DNA from: FEN-299 sp963717945 | Lineage (GTDB): Bacteria > Acidobacteriota > Vicinamibacteria > Vicinamibacterales > Fen-181 | DNA length: 64,000 bases | Direction of reading: 5' to 3' | Assembly (NCBI GenBank): GCA_963717945.1 | Contig: CAVQXT010000007.1 | Coordinates: 1,302,001-1,366,000 of the forward strand | The notes under the pieces: model-generated | Told to the model about the DNA's origin: nothing | Database searches by the model: none | Seen by the model: only the letters and a program-made list of their open reading frames with translations | Made by a program: the position numbers and the translations under genes | In this document: positions 59,157-64,000 of the stretch, in pieces | How positions within the stretch are numbered: the first letter of the stretch is position 1 | Layout: every line of letters begins with the position of its first letter

Positions 59157-59229
59157 GACTGACTCCTCTTTGAAGACCTGGTTCTTCCGGGTCCCGACTC
59201 CCGAATCGTGACTTCCGACTTCGAACTGC

Positions 59230-61410
59230 CTACTTCTTCTTTGTCTTCCCGACCGCTGCCGGCGCCTGCTCGGTCAGCTTGACGGCGCCGACCTTCGCCT
59301 GCGCGTCGAAGTAGCCGACCAGGTCGGCGAGCGGGACGGGTTCGAACTCGCCCGAGATGAACTCCCGAATCTGCAGGACGGTCAGCTTGCGCGGGAGGAT
59401 CGCGCGTAGCTCGGCCGTCATGTGGCCCGGGATCTTCCTCGTGGCCGCGGTGGCGGCCTGCCGGTCGGCCGCCGTCACCGTCGGCGCCGCGCCCGCCGTT
59501 CCCGCAGGCTGTCCGGCCGGCGGTCCGCCGCCGAATCCGCCGCGGCCCCCGCCCATGCCCGCGACGGGCTCGACGAGGGTCCGCGCGGCCTTCAGTTCGA
59601 CGTCGGTCGGCGTCGGCTCGGTGAGCGGAGCGTTCAGGCGCGCCGCCGCGAGCTTGTAGACGGCGGTGACCTGCGCCTGGAGCGCGGCGGCCTGCTGGTC
59701 GAGGAGCGGCTCGATCGCAGCCAGGCGCTTCTGCCCGTCGGCCGGGCTGGGGAACAGCACGGCGGCCGACCGCAGGCCGGTCTTCTCGACCTCGAGCTGG
59801 TGCCGGATGGTCGCGCGCGCATCCTTGAGCCCTTCGACGACCGCGGTCGAGGTCACCGCATCGGCCATGTACGACATCCCCTTGCGCTGCGCTTCGCCGA
59901 GTCTCTCGGTGCCGCGCGCCAGCGTCTCGGCGGCCACCTTCAGGGCCATGGCCTCGTCCGCCTGCGCCAGCACCGCCAGCGCTCCCAGCCCGACGACGCC
60001 GGCGCGCTTGAATTGCGTCGGATCGAGCTTGTCGGGGGTGTCCATCGAGGAATGGTAGAACGGGTCCGGCCAGGTGATGAACATCAGCGACGGGATCCCG
60101 TTGTTCAAGTAGACGACGTGGTCGCTCGCGCCATAGTGCTTGTCCACCAGGATGTAGAAGGGGTCCTGGCTGCCGGTGGGCGCGAGAACTGGCAGCGTGA
60201 AGCCGTAGCCGCCGGAGCGGTAGCGCACGCGCTCGCGGTTGAGGTTGGCGACGACCTCCATCAGGTTCGCGCCGATGTCGTTCAGGAACGTGGGGAAGCT
60301 GTCCGGCGTCCGGTGCATGGTCCAGAAACTGCCGTGCGTCGACAGCCGCAGCCCTTCCATGTCGAAGTTGAGGTCGGCGACGAGCTTCCTGGTGACCTCC
60401 GGGTGCTTCGCGAGCCAGGCGGACGTGCCGCTGATCTCGGGGACCCAGAGGAAGTGGATCGTGCGCTTCGGCTTCGGCAGCTTGCCTTCGGCGACCAGGC
60501 GCATCAGGGCCCGGCCCATTTCCAGCGTAATCGCGCAGCCCGACGCGTCGTCGTTGGCCCCCTGCTTGAGGTAGCCCTCGTAGAGGTGCCCGGACATCGC
60601 GAGTTCCTGGTCCGAGCTGCCGTCGCCCGGGATGACCGCGTGCACGGTTTCCATCCGTCCCGGGTACGAGTCGGCCTTGACGATCGAGCGGAGCGTGACC
60701 TGGTCGCCGTGGGCGAGCATCCCGGCCAGCTCGCGCAACTGGCGCGGCGACACCGACCAGCCGAAGCCGGCGATCCGGCCCTGGCCCGCCGTCGCCGAGA
60801 TGCTCTGGGAGCCGACCTGATCGATGTCGGCTTCGGGGTGAATCGGGTTCGCGCTGATGACGCCGACCGCGCCCCGTTCGAACACCGCCAGGCGCTGCAG
60901 CTGGCTGCTCGACGCGGTGCCGAGGACGACCTTGCCCTTGACGTCCTTGCCGGCGTAGTCCTCCGGGCGAGCGCCGCTGCCGACGTCGATGAGATCGGCC
61001 GTGACATCGCCGGTCTCGCTGCCGGAGGCGATGCTCACCGCCACGTCGCGGAAGTCGCACAGCTTGCGGGCCGTCGGCGTGACCATCCAGAGTTCCGCCT
61101 GGCTCGCCTGCCACAGCTTCTGCGACGTCGGGAACGTCTCGATTTCGACGTTGCTGAACCCGTACTCGCGCGCAAGCCGTGCCATGACCTGGCTCTCGCG
61201 GAACGTGCCTTGATACTCCGAGGCCGGCCGGACGCGCGGGTACGGCACCATCTCGAGGACGGTCTGCTGAGCCCGTTCGCCGGACACTTCGTTGATGATG
61301 GCGCGCAGTTGATCCCAGGAGAGGAGCGTCCGGTCCTCCCGTTCCTGCGCGAAGGCCGAGAGCGGCCAGAGCGTCGCGATGACCATCACCGCCAAGACGA
61401 GTCGTTTCAT
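59230..61410 (-). CDS. Secreted M28-family metallopeptidase
   Basis: 726 residues. A signal peptide (MKRLVLAVMVIATLWPLSAFA) is followed by a PA-domain-like part with KGKVVLGTASS. The M28 catalytic domain has SGHLYEGYLKQGANDDASG (zinc His and bridging Asp), FLWVPEISGT (Glu), DLNFDMEGL (Asp) and FYHSSMDTPDKLD (His). The C-terminal third is unusual: helical with a Gly/Pro-rich stretch (GGGRGGFGGGPP) and a basic end GKTKKK. It is an aminopeptidase-like exo-enzyme of the envelope. Start 61410 is chosen for its AAGGGAG site and signal peptide. Confidence 0.87.
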   Translation of the reverse strand: MKRLVLAVMVIATLWPLSAFAQEREDRTLLSWDQLRAIINEVSGERAQQTVLEMVPYPRVRPASEYQGTFRESQVMARLAREYGFSNVEIETFPTSQKLWQASQAELWMVTPTARKLCDFRDVAVSIASGSETGDVTADLIDVGSGARPEDYAGKDVKGKVVLGTASSSQLQRLAVFERGAVGVISANPIHPEADIDQVGSQSISATAGQGRIAGFGWSVSPRQLRELAGMLAHGDQVTLRSIVKADSYPGRMETVHAVIPGDGSSDQELAMSGHLYEGYLKQGANDDASGCAITLEMGRALMRLVAEGKLPKPKRTIHFLWVPEISGTSAWLAKHPEVTRKLVADLNFDMEGLRLSTHGSFWTMHRTPDSFPTFLNDIGANLMEVVANLNRERVRYRSGGYGFTLPVLAPTGSQDPFYILVDKHYGASDHVVYLNNGIPSLMFITWPDPFYHSSMDTPDKLDPTQFKRAGVVGLGALAVLAQADEAMALKVAAETLARGTERLGEAQRKGMSYMADAVTSTAVVEGLKDARATIRHQLEVEKTGLRSAAVLFPSPADGQKRLAAIEPLLDQQAAALQAQVTAVYKLAAARLNAPLTEPTPTDVELKAARTLVEPVAGMGGGRGGFGGGPPAGQPAGTAGAAPTVTAADRQAATAATRKIPGHMTAELRAILPRKLTVLQIREFISGEFEPVPLADLVGYFDAQAKVGAVKLTEQAPAAVGKTKKK

Positions 61411-61531
61411 CGATGCTCCCTTGATGACGCCGAGGGGGGCGAGTGAGGGGGTTCTCAAACCCCGCAAGCGTAGGGCAAGAAGGGCGGGAAGGGCAAGCCG
61501 GCGCCATTCCGGCGCCGGCTCTCGTGCGGGG

Positions 61532-62107
61532 CTACATACCCCACTCCGGCTTGTCCAGGACGGTCTTGGTGGGGCCGGCCTGTTCGCGCGACGTCATCTT
61601 CCATCCGGTGGCGCTCCTGGCCCACCTGTCGCGATACGGGGTGATCTCGGTGAGCGTGTGCGTGGCCCCCGGGCGGCCGTAGCGCCCCTGCGCATCCGCG
61701 AACGTGTGGACGGAGATGGCGGTGATGAGCGTCGTGACGCCTCCAGCACCGGGCGACACCTTCTCGATCCGCTCGATGACGGCATCGGGCTCTGGCGACT
61801 GCGCGTCACGTGCGTCCAACTCGGCACGAGTGAGCTTCCGACCGGCCGCATCGACGAACACCCAGTCAGGCGCGTAGATCACGTCGGAGAGCACGTTCAT
61901 GTCCTCGTGGGTCAGGGCGGGGACGGAGATCTCGCTGATTTCGTCATAGATCCCCTGCAGTTCCATTTCGGTGTCGAACGTGCTGCGCTGGGGCACCCGC
62001 GCCTTGACGAAGAGGCTTATCGCGGAAGCGGGCGACCCGTCGAGCGCCACGCCCAGCGCGGCCAGAGCGACCGCCAGGGCCAGGCGACTGCCAGTCCACC
62101 GGTTCAT
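61532..62107 (-). CDS. Secreted NTF2-like (SnoaL/DUF4440-type) protein
   Basis: 191 residues. An N-terminal signal segment (SRLALAVALAALGVALDGSPASA) precedes an NTF2-like cone fold: MNVLSDVIYAPDWVFVDAAGRKLTRAEL, ERIEKVSPGAGG, AISVHTFADAQGRYG and RDRWARSATGWKMTSREQ. Proteins of this fold range from isomerases to simple binding proteins, so the function stays open. The start at 62107 has GGAGGGG. Confidence 0.72.
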   Translation of the reverse strand: MNRWTGSRLALAVALAALGVALDGSPASAISLFVKARVPQRSTFDTEMELQGIYDEISEISVPALTHEDMNVLSDVIYAPDWVFVDAAGRKLTRAELDARDAQSPEPDAVIERIEKVSPGAGGVTTLITAISVHTFADAQGRYGRPGATHTLTEITPYRDRWARSATGWKMTSREQAGPTKTVLDKPEWGM

Positions 62108-62349
62108 GATCCCCTCCTTGGAACGCCAGATCCGCTGAGACGCCGGCCGATGCCGGGAGCATCCGACTGCTTTTGAGAACCCTATGAGTCCATTGTGCAC
62201 CAACGCTGCCCGTCAGGAGCAAGCCGCGTCCGCCGCTTCTCGATGACCGCATTGACAAGCGGAGGGTGCGCCACTAGTCTACGGGCCAACCGGCGCCGCA
62301 CCATTTCCTCTCGCGCGGTGTCATCGATCGGGTGGAAAGGGCCTAGCCC

Positions 62350-64000
62350 ATGCGTGCGCGGGACGTCGTCTCGACAGTTCTCTCCCTGGTGGCGCTCGGC
62401 GCCCTGGTGGTCGTCTCTCCGTCGGCGGCGCCCGGGCCTCCGGCGGGCGGAACCGACGACGAGTTGATGGCGGTGCCGGGCGGCACGGCGGCGCTGCTCG
62501 CGGCCGCCCGCCTTCCGGCCGGCGTGGAGCCCTCGCGCGCGTGGCTGGTTCTGGCCCGCGCGCTCCATGGAGGCCAGCCGGCGGAAGCCCCCGCGGTCAG
62601 CGTGTCGACGCTCGAACCGTATCTTTCGGCAGCAGGCGCGAGAATAGAATCTGGAACCGATCGTGTGCCGGCGCTGTTGCCGACGGCTGTCTGGGAGCAG
62701 GCCGTCTTCAACCGGGCCGTCGGCCCGGCAGACCTGGCCTTCTCCATCCTGCGGGACCGGCGGGCCGCGTTGATCTACGTCGGCCTGTTCTCGCTCGATC
62801 CCGGCACCCTCGACTACTTCGCGGGCCACCCGGCGCTCATCGCCTCGCTCTGCAACGGCCCGGTCGGGCCGTTTGCCGCCTTCGCCGAGAGCCTGACGGT
62901 TCGGGATGGACAAGTGGTGCTCCCGGGCGGCACCGCGCAGTTACAGGAGTGGGAGCGGCTCGTCGGAGTGCCCGCCGGCGAGCCCGCCCGTTTTCTCCCT
63001 GCGCTGCTCGAACGCGATGGCGGCCGCCTTGCGTGGCTGTTCGACAGCCTGGCCTCGCTCGACGAGGCGCGCCTGAAGTTCGCCGTGCAGGGCGACCTCG
63101 GCCGGCTCTACGACACATTCGGCCAGGAGGGCTCGCCGGTCGATTTCTCCCGGCAGCCGTTCCGGCGTCCCCCGTTCGATCTGGGCGTGGTGTTGACGAC
63201 GGTCGGCGTCGACGGCGATGGCCGCCTGGCCCCGCCCCGCAACCTGCGCTTGTGGAACAGCGTCTTCAGTCAGCGCGGCGCCGCCGCGGAGGGCGACGAG
63301 GTGAAAGGCCCGTGGCTGCTGCGGGCGCTGGCGACGGTCGACACCCGCGAGCGCCGGTCGCGGCTGGAGGCTCTCCTGTTCGCCCAGCGGGTCTTCGGGG
63401 CCCAGGGCGACGCCAATCGGTCCGCCCCCGCGCGACAGCGGCTGTCGCAGGCGCTCTCCGCCTTCTCCTCTCACTCGGCGCTCATGCTGACGTTCGAGCG
63501 CCTCGGCTTCACCGATCCGGCCGACTACCTGAACGCCGCTCGCACCGCGGACCTCCTCGACTCCGGGATCGATCGGTACCGCGCGACGCTTGGCGTGGCC
63601 ATGTTCCAAGGCGCGCTCGCCATCGTCGCGCGTTTGTCGCAGGTGGGGGAGGTCGAGGGAAACACGGCGCGGGACCTTGCCCGCGCGCTGCTCAGGCTGC
63701 CGGCGACCCCGCAGTCGCTATACGGCGACCACGTCCTCCTGTGGATCGAGGGACAACTGCTTCCCGCGTTGACTCCGGCGGCCGGCGCCGGAGGGGCGGA
63801 TGCGGACGGCCGCCTGCTGGACGGCCTGGCGGGAGTGGGCCACGGCGGAAGGTCGCCGGTCATCGAGTGGGAGGACCACGTCTATCGCGTGGACGCTGCA
63901 GCCGGCGAGCGCGCGCGGCTTCGCCGGGTCCGGGAGCGGCAGGGGGGTGGCGACCTGGCGACGCTGTTGCGTCTGCGTCAAATGAAATCGAAGGGAGATC
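62350..64000 (+). CDS. Large secreted protein of unknown family, N-terminal part (cut by window end)
   Basis: An open frame of 550 codons with no stop runs from ATG 62350 off the right edge. A signal peptide (MRARDVVSTVLSLVALGALVVV) is followed by Leu/Ala/Arg-rich helical sequence, including MAVPGGTAALLAAARLP, SILRDRRAALIYVGLFSL, DYFAGHPALIASLCN and FFERLGFTDPADY-like turns. It then reads VIEWEDHVYRVDAAAGERARL near the edge. I recognise no domain. Codon use is like its neighbours, and GGAAAGGG upstream could serve as ribosome site. A low-scoring helical repeat protein is likely. Confidence 0.75.
   Translation, partial: MRARDVVSTVLSLVALGALVVVSPSAAPGPPAGGTDDELMAVPGGTAALLAAARLPAGVEPSRAWLVLARALHGGQPAEAPAVSVSTLEPYLSAAGARIESGTDRVPALLPTAVWEQAVFNRAVGPADLAFSILRDRRAALIYVGLFSLDPGTLDYFAGHPALIASLCNGPVGPFAAFAESLTVRDGQVVLPGGTAQLQEWERLVGVPAGEPARFLPALLERDGGRLAWLFDSLASLDEARLKFAVQGDLGRLYDTFGQEGSPVDFSRQPFRRPPFDLGVVLTTVGVDGDGRLAPPRNLRLWNSVFSQRGAAAEGDEVKGPWLLRALATVDTRERRSRLEALLFAQRVFGAQGDANRSAPARQRLSQALSAFSSHSALMLTFERLGFTDPADYLNAARTADLLDSGIDRYRATLGVAMFQGALAIVARLSQVGEVEGNTARDLARALLRLPATPQSLYGDHVLLWIEGQLLPALTPAAGAGGADADGRLLDGLAGVGHGGRSPVIEWEDHVYRVDAAAGERARLRRVRERQGGGDLATLLRLRQMKSKGD

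Overview
This is a 64 kb, very GC-rich, gene-dense piece of a bacterial chromosome. The mix of genes suggests a soil-type Acidobacteriota, possibly Vicinamibacteria. The evidence is a MacB/FtsX-type permease of the large orphan kind typical of that phylum, many secreted peptidases, two-component short repeats between genes, and an unusual density of heptanucleotide repeats. This assignment is inference, because there is no rRNA or other marker in the window. I see no tRNA, rRNA, CRISPR array, transposase, phage or plasmid gene.

Layout: 1-7 kb holds the end of a type IIA topoisomerase A subunit, a PfkB sugar kinase, an Fe-S membrane protein, a DUF2914 membrane protein, a VapBC toxin-antitoxin pair and a complete topoisomerase B subunit. 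7-16 kb holds an orphan ABC permease, a DUF2235 hydrolase, an MsbA-like exporter, a PLP-dependent sulfur amino acid enzyme and a CoA-type Nudix hydrolase. 15.8-19 kb holds an exported peroxiredoxin with an in-frame TGA exactly at the catalytic cysteine position, and a frameshifted pseudokinase-PEGA protein. 19-26 kb holds DinB, DUF2891, the metH-tag pair, a one-domain asparaginase and a ferritin-like protein. 26-38.9 kb holds a DPP-IV/M1 double peptidase, a GT39 glycosyltransferase, an M20 amidase, two exported thioredoxin-fold proteins, a PAS protein, a thioesterase and an M14 peptidase. 39-50 kb holds a frameshifted DUF349 protein, an NCS1 permease with ogt, a PIG-L deacetylase, a second M14 peptidase and a nucleoside kinase. 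50-64 kb holds a PNPOx protein, a ferredoxin, a giant metallopeptidase-propeller-barrel protein, an S9 peptidase, PepD, an M28 peptidase, an NTF2-like protein and a new secreted protein cut by the window edge.

The genes together suggest a lifestyle of scavenging peptides: at least nine peptidase or amidase domains (S9 twice, M1, M14 twice, M20 twice, M28 and an MA-like domain), most with signal peptides. Housekeeping genes for DNA topology, DNA repair (tag, ogt) and methionine synthesis lie between them.

The strongest novel candidate is the selenocysteine peroxiredoxin at 15798-16337, which has a plausible bacterial SECIS hairpin just after the TGA. Other results worth a second look are: a recurring TAnnnT box 5-11 nt before start codons that lack a Shine-Dalgarno, suggesting widespread leaderless transcription; intergenic heptamer arrays of several sequences but always period 7; a ~200 bp structured repeat flanked by such heptamers; a REP-like double hairpin family; and the DPP-IV/M1 fusion. 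Two long genes carry +1 frameshifts that may be real or assembly errors.
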